A stretch of DNA of 64,000 nt from Lachnocurva sp045579705 (GTDB lineage: Bacteria; Bacillota; Clostridia; Lachnospirales; Lachnospiraceae), in contig JAZNMP010000034.1 of NCBI GenBank assembly GCA_045579705.1, positions 1-64,000 on the forward strand. The letters run 5' to 3'. The notes below the pieces were generated by a model, which saw only the letters and a program-made list of their open reading frames with translations, searched no databases and had not been told where the DNA came from. Shown one piece after another: positions 43,698 through 52,130 of the stretch (position 1 is the stretch's first letter; each line of letters opens with the position of its first letter). The position numbers and the translations under genes were made by a program.

Positions 43698-44270
43698 ATG
43701 GGAGAAGATAACTTCATTTTATTTATGACTGAAGTTGATTTTATCAATGGATTTCTGTCAGGAAAGAATAACGTGGCTACTTTCCTCAAATATATTCTTT
43801 GGAACATTGGACCATGTTTTATAATTTTTACATTGTTGATATTAATTTTTCCAAGCTTACGTAGAAGAGAAATCTTAGTTGATAGACTTCTATTTGTAAT
43901 ATTAATACTAATTGAAATCGTGCAGTTTATAAATCCAAGCGGAGTATTTAATATTGATGATGTTATATTGAGACAAGTCGGAGGAGTGTTCGGTTTAAAA
44001 TTAGGGGTATTGATTATGGATTTAAAAAAGAATGAAGAAAATGTAGTTAAATTGATATGTCCATATTGTAAATCTGAAATGACGAAAGGGTATATTTGGA
44101 GTTCTTTTGGCGGAAATATAAAATGGAGAAATGATTTCAAGTATTTAGATAAGAGAAAGCTAACAAGTCTATTTACAAGCTCTGAAGTAGAGACGTATTA
44201 TTGTAAATTATGCAATAAGATGATTATGTCAGTGCCTCCAGAAGGAAAACTTTTTGGAAAAATAGAATAG
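43698..44270 (+). CDS. VanZ-like membrane segment fused to a zinc ribbon
   Basis: A 190-residue protein. The first half holds two membrane helices with a VanZ-like tail (VILILIEIVQFINPSGVFNIDDVILRQVGGVFG). The second half is a four-Cys zinc ribbon (CPYCKSEMTKGYIWS ... YYCKLCNKMIM), of a kind often seen alone in Clostridia (DUF6487-like). The ATG at 43698 is chosen because GAGG lies nine bases upstream; an earlier TTG would run into the upstream gene's stop. The fusion is unusual. The function is unknown. Confidence 0.65.
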   Translation: MGEDNFILFMTEVDFINGFLSGKNNVATFLKYILWNIGPCFIIFTLLILIFPSLRRREILVDRLLFVILILIEIVQFINPSGVFNIDDVILRQVGGVFGLKLGVLIMDLKKNEENVVKLICPYCKSEMTKGYIWSSFGGNIKWRNDFKYLDKRKLTSLFTSSEVETYYCKLCNKMIMSVPPEGKLFGKIE

Positions 44271-44280
44271 TCGTAATTTA

Positions 44281-44312
44281 AAAATCTCACTCATAAAATG
44301 AATGAGGTTTTT
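44281..44312 (+). terminator. Intrinsic terminator
   Basis: AAAATCTCACTCAT pairs with ATGAATGAGGTTTT (two wobble or mismatched positions) around a short loop, ending in T5. It ends the YhgE/EEP/VanZ-like operon. Confidence 0.7.
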
Positions 44313-44334
44313 GTGAATAGACGGGATTTATGTA

Positions 44335-44364
44335 TTGACATGTAAGGGTGGAAGTTAGTAGAAT
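44335..44364 (+). promoter_or_regulatory. Sigma-A promoter for pyrG
   Basis: TTGACA (44335-44340), an 18-base spacer and TAGAAT (44359-44364), leaving a short leader of about 25 bases. No G-rich initiation site of the B. subtilis pyrG attenuation type was identified. Confidence 0.75.
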
Positions 44365-44396
44365 GATTTAGTTGATTTTTTATTAAGGAGATAAAA

Positions 44397-45983
44397 ATGG
44401 CTAAATACGTATTTGTAACAGGTGGAGTTGTTTCAGGTCTGGGAAAGGGAATCACGGCTGCTTCTCTTGGAAGACTATTGAAAGCTCGTGGATATTCTGT
44501 AACTATGCAGAAGTTTGATCCATATCTCAATGTGGATCCGGGTACTATGAACCCTATTCAGCATGGTGAAGTATTTGTAACTGATGATGGTACAGAGACT
44601 GACCTCGACTTGGGACATTATGAGAGATTTATCGACGAAAGTCTAAACTATAACTCAAATGTAACTAGTGGAAAGGTTTACTGGTCAGTTCTGAACAAAG
44701 AACGTCGTGGCGATTACGGCGGAGGTACTGTACAGGTTATCCCTCATATTACAAATGAAATTAAAGGCCGTTTTGATACAGGAAAGTCTGATGTAGTAAT
44801 TATCGAGGTTGGTGGTACTGTAGGAGATATGGAGTCTCAGCCATTCCTCGAAGCTATCCGTCAGTTTAGACAGGAACAGGGAATTGGAAATACATGTCTC
44901 ATTCATGTTACACTGATTCCTTACCTTTTTGGTTCAGAAGAACTGAAGACTAAGCCTACACAGATGAGCGTGAGAGAGCTTATGAGAACAGGTATTTATG
45001 CCGATGTAATCGTAGCTCGTACTGGTATGGAGTTGGATTCAGATGTAAAGCAGAAGATAGCTCAGTTCTGTAACGTTCCTGCAAACCATGTAATTCAGAA
45101 CTTAAATGCATCAAGTATTTATGAAGTTCCACTTATGATGGAAGATGAGAAGTTAGCTGATGCTGTTTGTGAGTCTTTAGGACTTGAGTGTCCGGAACCA
45201 GACCTTACAGAGTGGAAGACTATGGTAGATAATCTTCTAAACCCAGAGAAGGAAGTAGAGATTGCCCTAGTTGGTAAGTATACAAAACTTCATGATGCAT
45301 ATCTTTCTGTAGTAGAAGCACTATATCATGGTGGTATAGATAAGAGAATCAAGGTTAATATCCGTTGGGTTGAATCAGAGGATGTTGAGAAGAAGGGTGT
45401 TGAAGAAACACTTAAAGGTATTGATGGATTAATCGTTCCTGGAGGATTTGGTTCTCGTGGTACAGAAGGAATGATTTCTGCTATTAAATATGCTAGAGAA
45501 AACAAGATTCCATTCCTGGGAATCTGTCTCGGAATGCAGATGGCCCTCGTAGAATATGCTAGAGATATTGTAGGTTGGAAGGATGCCCATTCTTCTGAAC
45601 TTAATGCTGAAACTATGCATCCGGTTATCGATCTCATGCCGGAACAGAAGGAAGTAGAGAATCTCGGTGGAACTATGAGATTAGGAGCTTATCCATGTCA
45701 TTTGGTAGAGGGCACTCTTGCACATAAGCTTTATGGCACAGACGAGATTTCTGAACGTCATAGACATAGATATGAAGTAAACAACACATTTAGAAGCGAA
45801 ATTGCAAAGGCAGGACTCGTTTTCTCAGGTCAGTCACCAGATGGTCATATTGTAGAAATGATTGAGCTTGAAGATCATCCATACTTTATCGCTACTCAGG
45901 GACATCCAGAATTTAAGTCACGTCCTAACAGACCACATCCACTTTTCAAAGGATTGGTTGAAGCTTCATCAGAGAATAAATAA
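44397..45983 (+). CDS. pyrG: CTP synthase
   Basis: A 528-residue enzyme. The N-terminal synthetase domain begins KYVFVTGGVVSGLGKGITAASLGRLLKARG and holds MNPIQHGEVFVTDDGTETDLDLGHYERF. The C-terminal glutaminase domain has the Cys nucleophile in FLGICLGMQMA and the His/Glu of QGHPEF. It makes CTP from UTP with ATP and glutamine-derived ammonia. Length and motifs are normal. AAGGAG precedes the ATG. It is monocistronic, with a terminator following. Confidence 0.98.
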   Translation: MAKYVFVTGGVVSGLGKGITAASLGRLLKARGYSVTMQKFDPYLNVDPGTMNPIQHGEVFVTDDGTETDLDLGHYERFIDESLNYNSNVTSGKVYWSVLNKERRGDYGGGTVQVIPHITNEIKGRFDTGKSDVVIIEVGGTVGDMESQPFLEAIRQFRQEQGIGNTCLIHVTLIPYLFGSEELKTKPTQMSVRELMRTGIYADVIVARTGMELDSDVKQKIAQFCNVPANHVIQNLNASSIYEVPLMMEDEKLADAVCESLGLECPEPDLTEWKTMVDNLLNPEKEVEIALVGKYTKLHDAYLSVVEALYHGGIDKRIKVNIRWVESEDVEKKGVEETLKGIDGLIVPGGFGSRGTEGMISAIKYARENKIPFLGICLGMQMALVEYARDIVGWKDAHSSELNAETMHPVIDLMPEQKEVENLGGTMRLGAYPCHLVEGTLAHKLYGTDEISERHRHRYEVNNTFRSEIAKAGLVFSGQSPDGHIVEMIELEDHPYFIATQGHPEFKSRPNRPHPLFKGLVEASSENK

Positions 45984-45991
45984 GAAATTAG

Positions 45992-46023
45992 AAACTCATG
46001 GTAGAAATACCATGAGTTTTTTG
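45992..46023 (+). terminator. Intrinsic terminator after pyrG
   Basis: AAACTCATGGTA pairs with TACCATGAGTTT around GAAA, followed by a T-run. Confidence 0.93.
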
Positions 46024-46064
46024 TGTTTGAAAAAATATAAAAATTAAAGGCAAATATAAAAAGT

Positions 46065-46078
46065 TGACAGATATGTCA
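46065..46078. promoter_or_regulatory. Palindromic operator of the RiPP cluster, copy 1
   Basis: TGACAGATATGTCA (TGACA, four bases, TGTCA) lies 26 bases before a TATAAT box (46104-46109; -35 TTGTTT, 18-base spacer) that should drive the first precursor gene. The 20-base context AAAGTTGACAGATATGTCAC recurs with two changes at 58503. Confidence 0.65.
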
Positions 46079-46172
46079 CTTGTTTTTTGAGAAAATAGAA
46101 GAATATAATAAACTAAAGCTTAATTAAGTATGTAATTGCAATTACAAATTTAATGGAAGGGGGGAGATTGAA

Positions 46173-46331
46173 ATGACAAAACTTGAAGATTTACTTTGGA
46201 CAAAAGAAGAGACAGTTGAAGTAAAAGAAACAAAGGATATCGCTGTGGATACTAAACTGATTATGAATACTTCGTGTATGGTTATTTGTTGTGGTGGTAT
46301 TTGGACACCAGGTGGCCCAAGTACTAAGTAA
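46173..46331 (+). CDS. RiPP precursor peptide 1 (unlisted short gene)
   Basis: A 52-residue peptide starting MTKLEDLLW, an acidic/basic leader of about 30 residues (ETVEVKETKDIAVDTK), then a core-like end NTSCMVICCGGIWTPGGPSTK with three Cys (C-x3-C-C-G). GGGGGGAG lies just before the ATG. The leader start and the core pattern are shared with the second peptide at 51917, which is strong evidence that both are real genes. A radical SAM/SPASM enzyme, M55 peptidase, ABC transporters and proteases are encoded around them. The modification is likely on Cys or residues next to it (thioether or epimer), but that is inference. Confidence 0.85.
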   Translation: MTKLEDLLWTKEETVEVKETKDIAVDTKLIMNTSCMVICCGGIWTPGGPSTK

Positions 46332-46342
46332 TGATTAATATT

Positions 46343-46375
46343 GGAGGATACCTTGGCCATAGGTATCCTCCTTTT
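46343..46375 (+). terminator. Attenuator hairpin between precursor 1 and protease A
   Basis: GGAGGATACCT pairs perfectly with AGGTATCCTCC around a TGGCCA-containing loop, followed by TTTT. It should end most transcripts after the peptide gene, giving excess precursor over the downstream enzymes. Confidence 0.85.
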
Positions 46376-46395
46376 GATAAGGAAAGAGGGGAAAG

Positions 46396-47991
46396 GTGAA
46401 GAGAAAAATATGCGTTATTAGTGCTGTATTAGTTGTGTTGATTTTTGCTGTTTCGATTATAACGTATTATCCAGTGAGAACTTTTATAGAAGCTAAAATC
46501 CTTTTGACGGATGATATAAAAAAAGAAAGATCAAAGAATAGTTTGACTGAGTTTAATGCAAAAAGAGTTCGTATTGGAGGGGCGGAGGTTTGTATTGAAG
46601 AATCTATTTATTCAGAGAATAAAGCTAGTGAAATAGTAAATCAAATTCGGAACGACTGGGTTAAATTATATAGAATAACTGGTGAAAAGATAAAAACTAC
46701 TGTTTATGTTGTTCCTAATTCATGGAACAAAATCGAAGAAAGCAAAAAAGAAATCTATGTTAATGAAGAAGAAATAAAAAGTGGTGATTATTTAGTATAT
46801 TTAACTGAGGGCTCAGGTATTATAGAGGGTTACTGGAAAGGACTTGCATTAGAAAGTATTATTCGAAACGAAAAAGTAGGTAAGAAAAAGAATTCATTGG
46901 ATTTAAAAACTAAAGTAGGTGATGTTCTTAGTCCGTTTGTGTTACTTACAACTTTAAAGAAGTCTAATGATGATAATGTATATATTGCAAAGCAGTATGG
47001 ACAGTGGATTTATAAAAAGTATGGATGGGATAGATTATGTGAGGATAACGGTAAGCTTTTTAATAAGTTTTCTAAGAATACAGAAAAAGATGACGAAGAT
47101 AACTTAACAAAAGGCGAACGGGTTCTATTTAGTTTTAATCTTGCTCATACTGAGGATTTGAAAATCTACAACAAAAACTTTCAGTTAAATTATCCATCAA
47201 ATTATGAGATTAATAAAAAAGATGAAACTGAAAGATGGAGCAATGTATTAGATTATCATACAGAGTTAAAGAATCTTTTGTCTGAGGATTATCCGAAATT
47301 AAAAAGTGTAATAGAGAAAACTTCACGAATTAAAATTGAACATATATCAACAGGAGACATATCTAGGACATACGAAGATAGAATTGTTTTAGTTCCGAAT
47401 GTGGGACCTGACACAATTTCACATGAATTAACACATTTTTACACTTGTAATAATAAGTTTAGAGAAGAAAAACGATGGCTCTATGAGGGTATGGCAGAAT
47501 ATTATTCGTTACAAGTAGAAAAGAAGATTAAAAAGCTTACAGTCGATGATAAGGTTGATTATTGGTATTTTAGAAAAGAGGATGAAATAGAAAAACACTC
47601 TGACGAAGGAGAGTTTCTTGCGTTAATTAAGAAAGCGTATAAAAACATTTCGAATAATAATCTGAATTACAAGAATTATAATCAGTATGATTTTCAAAAA
47701 GCGTGTGCGTTAGTAACGTTAAAAGACGAAAAATGGAAGACTATTCCAGAAGTTCCTAGTCGTTATGTGTATAGTCTTGGAGAGGTGGCAACTGGTAATA
47801 AAAGTGAGAATGATTTAAATAATCTGACATATTCAGAAGCAATGCTTATGTATGAATATCTCGTGAAGAGGTATGATAAAAAGGTTTTATATGAATTATT
47901 CTCCACAAATCGCTCTACAGATAAAATCATAGGAATTTCTGAAGCAAAGTTAAAAAAGGATTTTTTGAGCTGGGTTAATAAGAATTATTGA
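46396..47991 (+). CDS. Membrane-anchored HExxH gluzincin-type protease A of the RiPP cluster
   Basis: A 531-residue protein with a GTG start (GGGGAAAG upstream) and an N-terminal signal anchor (ICVISAVLVVLIFAVSIITYYPV), so the rest faces outside. The zinc motif is HELTH (His343, Glu344, His347), and the third ligand is likely Glu364 in WLYEGMAEYY, which is the gluzincin layout seen in peptidase MA-like families. The roughly 300 residues before it have no known motif but recur in three paralogues in this cluster. It may cut the leader from exported peptide, or bind it. It is about 10 bases upstream of the maturase gene. Confidence 0.8.
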   Translation: MKRKICVISAVLVVLIFAVSIITYYPVRTFIEAKILLTDDIKKERSKNSLTEFNAKRVRIGGAEVCIEESIYSENKASEIVNQIRNDWVKLYRITGEKIKTTVYVVPNSWNKIEESKKEIYVNEEEIKSGDYLVYLTEGSGIIEGYWKGLALESIIRNEKVGKKKNSLDLKTKVGDVLSPFVLLTTLKKSNDDNVYIAKQYGQWIYKKYGWDRLCEDNGKLFNKFSKNTEKDDEDNLTKGERVLFSFNLAHTEDLKIYNKNFQLNYPSNYEINKKDETERWSNVLDYHTELKNLLSEDYPKLKSVIEKTSRIKIEHISTGDISRTYEDRIVLVPNVGPDTISHELTHFYTCNNKFREEKRWLYEGMAEYYSLQVEKKIKKLTVDDKVDYWYFRKEDEIEKHSDEGEFLALIKKAYKNISNNNLNYKNYNQYDFQKACALVTLKDEKWKTIPEVPSRYVYSLGEVATGNKSENDLNNLTYSEAMLMYEYLVKRYDKKVLYELFSTNRSTDKIIGISEAKLKKDFLSWVNKNY

Positions 47992-48001
47992 AAGGGAAAA
48001 T

Positions 48002-49324
48002 ATGAAGCTGACTAGATATTACGAAGTGGTAAAGATTGATGAGGAAAGATATTATCTCTTAAATACATTAACAGCTAAAGCTTTTGTTATTGGAGGTAAA
48101 GAGTACAAGATTCTCGAAGCGCTAAGGGATAATGTGTTAACGAAGAATACTGAATCGGACGAGTTTGTTCTGCATCTTAAAGAAGAAGGCTTTTTGTTAA
48201 ATGATATAAAAGAGGAAGAACAGATAGTTCTAGAACTTACGAAATATGCTAAGGAAGGAAGAAAAAGAAGGACTGAAGGTGTAGCTTTTGTACTTACGTA
48301 TGGTTGCAATTTTGCGTGTCCATATTGTTATGAGGGTGCACCAGATAAAGGGGACCAACAGATCATAACAAAAGAAATGGTAGATAGAGTTTTTGAACTC
48401 AATGATAATGATATCCCATTTATAACACTATATGGAGGAGAACCTTTATTAAAGGGTAATAGAGAAATAATTGAGTATATTATTTCAAAAGCACCTGATG
48501 CGTCATACGGAATTGTAACTAATGGATATAATCTTATTGATTATAAGGATATTTTGCAAAGAATATATATAGATAATATTATGATTACTCTTGATGGTAA
48601 TAGAGATATTCATAATAGGACTCGTATTCTAAAAAATCATCGTGGATCTTTTGATAGGATTCAAGCAGGTATAGATTTTTGCCTAAGTAATTCCATTCGA
48701 GTAAAAATACGTATGAATATTTCTGAGCATAATATTGATTCGTGTGAGACTGTAAAATCGAATTTGATAAAAGAGTATACGGATGCATATGAAAAAGGAT
48801 TCCTGTTATTTGAAATGCAGCCTATTTTTCAGATTAAATCAGAGCGAAGAGATAATTTGGAACGAAGACTGTACTTTCCAAAGGAAAAGGGAGAATGCTT
48901 GGCGAATAAAGATAATATAATGGTTTTATCTGCATCACCAATTTTACAGCCCTTTATTAGTTCAAGCACAAATCGTAATTTCCCTAAGGTTTGTAATTGT
49001 GATGCGGAGGGAAAAATTAGATTTTATGATCCAGATGGTAGGATATATTCATGTATTTTATCTGTCGGTATAGAAGGACTTGAAGTAGGAACTTATTATC
49101 CAGAATATAAATTATATGATAAATCAATAATGAATCGTACAGTTGATGTTATGGATAAATGCAGCAAATGTAAATATCGCTTTTTATGTGGTGGAGGTTG
49201 TGCTCTCGCAGCGTATAATACTTTTGGAGATGTTTATTCATCGAACTGCGAAAGATTTATGAATGAATTACATCATGTATTACCCTCACTCTTGAGAGAA
49301 AGGCTGGATAAGAATGTCTCATAA
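48002..49324 (+). CDS. Radical SAM/SPASM peptide maturase
   Basis: A 440-residue enzyme. An N-terminal segment (YYEVVKIDEERYYLLNTLTAKAFVIGGKEYKILEAL) looks like a PqqD-type leader-recognition domain. The radical SAM motif is CNFACPYC (Cys102, 106, 109) with the GGEP motif (TLYGGEPLL). The C-terminal SPASM region holds many Cys (VCNC near 331, CSKCKYRFLCGGGC 387-400, then NC) for two auxiliary [4Fe-4S] clusters. Such enzymes form thioether or C-C links or epimerise residues in RiPPs. It is the only maturase in the cluster, so it should act on both peptides. It overlaps the next gene by 11 bases. Confidence 0.93.
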   Translation: MKLTRYYEVVKIDEERYYLLNTLTAKAFVIGGKEYKILEALRDNVLTKNTESDEFVLHLKEEGFLLNDIKEEEQIVLELTKYAKEGRKRRTEGVAFVLTYGCNFACPYCYEGAPDKGDQQIITKEMVDRVFELNDNDIPFITLYGGEPLLKGNREIIEYIISKAPDASYGIVTNGYNLIDYKDILQRIYIDNIMITLDGNRDIHNRTRILKNHRGSFDRIQAGIDFCLSNSIRVKIRMNISEHNIDSCETVKSNLIKEYTDAYEKGFLLFEMQPIFQIKSERRDNLERRLYFPKEKGECLANKDNIMVLSASPILQPFISSSTNRNFPKVCNCDAEGKIRFYDPDGRIYSCILSVGIEGLEVGTYYPEYKLYDKSIMNRTVDVMDKCSKCKYRFLCGGGCALAAYNTFGDVYSSNCERFMNELHHVLPSLLRERLDKNVS

Positions 49325-50207
49325 ACTTTTTATACTAATGGATTTAGAAGGAATTATTGGAGTAGAGAACCTAGATAAAAATAATACCTTAAATATTAAT
49401 GCAGAGTTAGATTTAGTTCTCAGTATTTCAGCGAAAAATGGATATAAGCAATTTGTAATAGCTAATATTCATAATACAGGAATGTGGAATTTTGCAAGAT
49501 ATGAGAGAACGGATATAGAGGTATTGTGTGGTTTAAATGAGGTTGTTACATATGAGTATACAAATGAAGATGTAATAATGATTGGTTTTCATTCAATGAA
49601 TGGTAAAAATGGGAGATTTCCACATTCATTTAGACCGGATATTAAAAGGATAACGTTTGACTCAAAAGAAATAGGCGAGGTCGGCATATACTCTAGGTGG
49701 TTTTTAAATAAAGGTTTAGATGTAAAATTTATATCAGGCGAAGGTGATTTTAAAGATGAAGTTCCAGAGTTTGTGAACTGTCATAGCTTTGATTGTGAAG
49801 AAGATTTAAGTGACGCATATACCTCCTTGGAAAAGGAACTTGTTACAGCTTTTTCATTAGATAAAGAAAAAAAGACAAGATATGGTGGTAAACTAACTCT
49901 GGAGCTAGAATATAACCTTTTGTTTGAACAATTATATGATTTTGACAAGCAAGGGGGATGCCTGGTTTGGAATTCGATAGAAGACTTTTTAGATTCTCTT
50001 GAGAGATTGGCTCATGAATTGAATCGTGGGACGAATTATATTCTAGATTATAACTTGAGTTTTGTAAAAAAGATGAGACTTATAGATAATCCAGATATTA
50101 GGAAAAAGATTAAGGAATTAGATACGGAGAATATTCTTGAAAAAGATATTCTTACTATTACTCAAACTGAATTGGATGACTTGTATTTAAAGGTAAAGGG
50201 GCTTTAA
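49314..50207 (+). CDS. M55 family (DppA-like) D-aminopeptidase homologue
   Basis: A 297-residue protein with the M55 opening (LFILMDLEGIIGV, metal ligands Asp/Glu), NIHNTGMWN (His near residue 59) and IMIGFHSM (His near 104), all matching DppA's zinc sites. M55 enzymes hydrolyse D-amino-acid peptides such as D-Ala-D-Ala in the cytoplasm; no signal peptide is present here. Its start lies inside the maturase gene, so the two are translationally coupled. Its presence suggests that the mature peptide carries D-residues, with this enzyme in processing or self-protection. It is longer than DppA (274) with a unique tail. Confidence 0.82.
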   Translation: MSHKLFILMDLEGIIGVENLDKNNTLNINAELDLVLSISAKNGYKQFVIANIHNTGMWNFARYERTDIEVLCGLNEVVTYEYTNEDVIMIGFHSMNGKNGRFPHSFRPDIKRITFDSKEIGEVGIYSRWFLNKGLDVKFISGEGDFKDEVPEFVNCHSFDCEEDLSDAYTSLEKELVTAFSLDKEKKTRYGGKLTLELEYNLLFEQLYDFDKQGGCLVWNSIEDFLDSLERLAHELNRGTNYILDYNLSFVKKMRLIDNPDIRKKIKELDTENILEKDILTITQTELDDLYLKVKGL

Positions 50208-50208
50208 A

Positions 50209-51846
50209 ATGTCACAGATTTTGGCTGGTTTAAATGGACTTATTAAAGGGCTCGCTTTTTCTCTTTCATGTATAGGAAAGAGAAAAAGCGAGTTGATCAA
50301 ATATCTTATATTAGTATTAGGATTGCAGGGTATAATACTATTTAATACTTATGTAACATCGGAAATTATTTCTTGTGTAAACACTAGATTCATTACGTTA
50401 GGAAAAAAGAAAATTATACTACTTGCAATTTCATATGCGCTGATAATGCTTTTTGAAATAGTAATCTTTCTTGTTAGGACTTATTTTGAAAAAAACGAGA
50501 GAGTTGAGCTAAAGAAGACAGCGCTAAAGAATGTCTTGAAGAATTATCTATCATATAGAAAATATGATTCGGCAAAACTGACTCAGATTATCTATGGAGA
50601 TATTAATGTTGTAACGGATTATATTTTTAATATGATTTCGCTTTGTATTTCAATACTTTCAATGTTTTTTTTCGGAATAATAATATATTGCTTTAATAAG
50701 GTACTGGCAATATCTCTTATAGTGATAATTCTTTTGTGGAATATACTTCTTTTGTCATTTGACAAGAAATTACAAAAGAAAAATAGAGATATAGCGTCGC
50801 GTACGGATAACCACTTTAAAATCACGAGAGATTTACTTTTGAATAGAAAGTATATATCGGATTATTCAAACGCTGATTTTCATGTCAAAAGGTATGTAGA
50901 TGATTTAAATGAACTTAAGGATAAGAATATAAGTAGAGATATTCTGGTTTATAAAATGAATTTATTAAACAGTATCGTAGATAGAGCTTGGACGGTAGCT
51001 TTTTTGTATGTGTCTATTGTTATGATAAGTTCAAAGTTTTGGTCTCCGGCGTTAATAGTGTTCTTATTTATGTATTCGAAACAGTTTATGCAGGAAGGAA
51101 AGGGCTTCCTTACACAGATTATATCACTTCAATCGTTACAAGTATCTTTAAAAAGATATAAGGAATTTATGGAAGGATATCAGGATACACTACAAGAAGA
51201 AATGGTTTCGTCTGAGATAAAAGGATTGAGTTTCAATAACATTAAATATAGATATTCAGAAAGTGAAGACTGGATATTTGATGGTTTTACTTTGAATATA
51301 GGAAAAGGAATTTCTCTTTTAGTTGGAAGAAATGGAACTGGTAAAACTACACTGTTGAACTTGATAGCAAATAGATTGCCTTTGACAGATGGAAGTATTG
51401 AGCTAATAACTGAGAATGATTGTGCTGTTTTAAATTTTAGTAGTCATATTTCATATTGTCTCCAGGATGATGTGCTATTTGATATGTCAATTTTAGAAAA
51501 CTTATGCCCTTATAAAAATGCGGAAATGAATATTGAAGAAGTGATGTCTCTAACGAAAACTTTTGGAATATATGATGACATTATGAATACGTCTAAAGGA
51601 TTTGAGTCACGAGTTGGAGAACTAAGAGAATGGTCTGGTGGTCAAAAAAAGAAACTAATGTTGGTTCGAACTTTTTTGAGAAAAAATGATGTGGTTCTTT
51701 TGGATGAGCCATTTGAAGGAATAGATAAGGAGTCAAAACGAAGGATTGTAGATTATATAAAAAATGTTGCATCAAAAAGAATAGTCTTAATTTCGACACA
51801 TGAACCAGAAGTGTTTAATGGCGAATGTGCGGTTGTCAGCTTATAA
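50209..51846 (+). CDS. ABC transporter with fused membrane and ATPase domains, RiPP cluster (1)
   Basis: A 545-residue half-transporter. Residues 1-320 hold about six membrane helices (IKYLILVLGLQGIILFN, IILLAISYALIMLFEIVIFLV, SMFFFGIIIYCF ...). The ATPase follows with Walker A (GRNGTGKTT, about 373), signature WSGGQ (475) and Walker B VVLLDEP. No C39 peptidase domain is present, so leader removal must be done by another enzyme. It starts one base after the M55 gene stop. It probably exports the modified peptide, alone as a homodimer or with the second transporter. Confidence 0.92.
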   Translation: MSQILAGLNGLIKGLAFSLSCIGKRKSELIKYLILVLGLQGIILFNTYVTSEIISCVNTRFITLGKKKIILLAISYALIMLFEIVIFLVRTYFEKNERVELKKTALKNVLKNYLSYRKYDSAKLTQIIYGDINVVTDYIFNMISLCISILSMFFFGIIIYCFNKVLAISLIVIILLWNILLLSFDKKLQKKNRDIASRTDNHFKITRDLLLNRKYISDYSNADFHVKRYVDDLNELKDKNISRDILVYKMNLLNSIVDRAWTVAFLYVSIVMISSKFWSPALIVFLFMYSKQFMQEGKGFLTQIISLQSLQVSLKRYKEFMEGYQDTLQEEMVSSEIKGLSFNNIKYRYSESEDWIFDGFTLNIGKGISLLVGRNGTGKTTLLNLIANRLPLTDGSIELITENDCAVLNFSSHISYCLQDDVLFDMSILENLCPYKNAEMNIEEVMSLTKTFGIYDDIMNTSKGFESRVGELREWSGGQKKKLMLVRTFLRKNDVVLLDEPFEGIDKESKRRIVDYIKNVASKRIVLISTHEPEVFNGECAVVSL

Positions 51847-51916
51847 CTTTGTGTAGTATCTCAGCAAAATAGTGTACTGAGTTTACTATAAATCTAATAG
51901 AAAGGGGGAGAAGTAC
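51847..51916 (+). other. Intergenic element before precursor 2
   Basis: This 70-base gap holds TAGTATCTCAG ... CTGAGTTTACTA, which can pair as a hairpin, and a TAGTGTACTGAGTTTACTA element (51870-51888) like the one at 37867. It probably carries a separate promoter or processing site for precursor 2; a good -35/-10 pair was not found. Confidence 0.45.
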
Positions 51917-52063
51917 ATGACTAAACTTGAAGATCTTCTGTGGGAAAATGTTAAAAAAACATCCACTGAAAAGGAAGAAGAACCTAAGGATAGTTTAGCA
52001 ACTATGAACTTTAACTGTATGACTATTTGCTGCGGAATGGATATCTGGTGTCATACACATTAA
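51917..52063 (+). CDS. RiPP precursor peptide 2 (unlisted short gene)
   Basis: A 48-residue peptide: MTKLEDLLW, a charged leader (NVKKTSTEKEEEPKDSLA), then NFNCMTICCGMDIWCHTH with four Cys. It shares the nine-residue start and the core pattern N-x-x-C-M-x-I-C-C-G-x-x-x-W with peptide 1 (W shifted by one residue), while the tails differ (TPGGPSTK versus CHTH). GGGGGAG lies before the ATG. A hairpin and a GTG-started protease gene follow, exactly as for peptide 1. It is a second product or a synergistic partner of a two-peptide system. Confidence 0.85.
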   Translation: MTKLEDLLWENVKKTSTEKEEEPKDSLATMNFNCMTICCGMDIWCHTH

Positions 52064-52072
52064 GTTAGATTT

Positions 52073-52114
52073 GCTAAGAAGTCCTGCTTGTGTGCAGGAT
52101 TTCTTAGCTCTCTT
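52073..52114 (+). terminator. Attenuator hairpin between precursor 2 and protease B
   Basis: GCTAAGAAGTCCTGC pairs with GCAGGATTTCTTAGC (15 bp, one G-T pair) around TTGTGT, followed by a short T-rich run. Its location mirrors the hairpin after precursor 1. Confidence 0.8.
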
Positions 52115-52130
52115 AAAAAAGGAGGAGAGG

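Noticed and set aside
49314..50207. C39 leader peptidase in the RiPP cluster
   Set aside because: No C39 Cys/His motif is present in the ABC transporters or elsewhere in the cluster; this gene matches M55 instead.
51593..51799. Small minus-strand gene inside ABC transporter 1
   Set aside because: It is opposite the conserved ATPase motifs and lacks a ribosome site.
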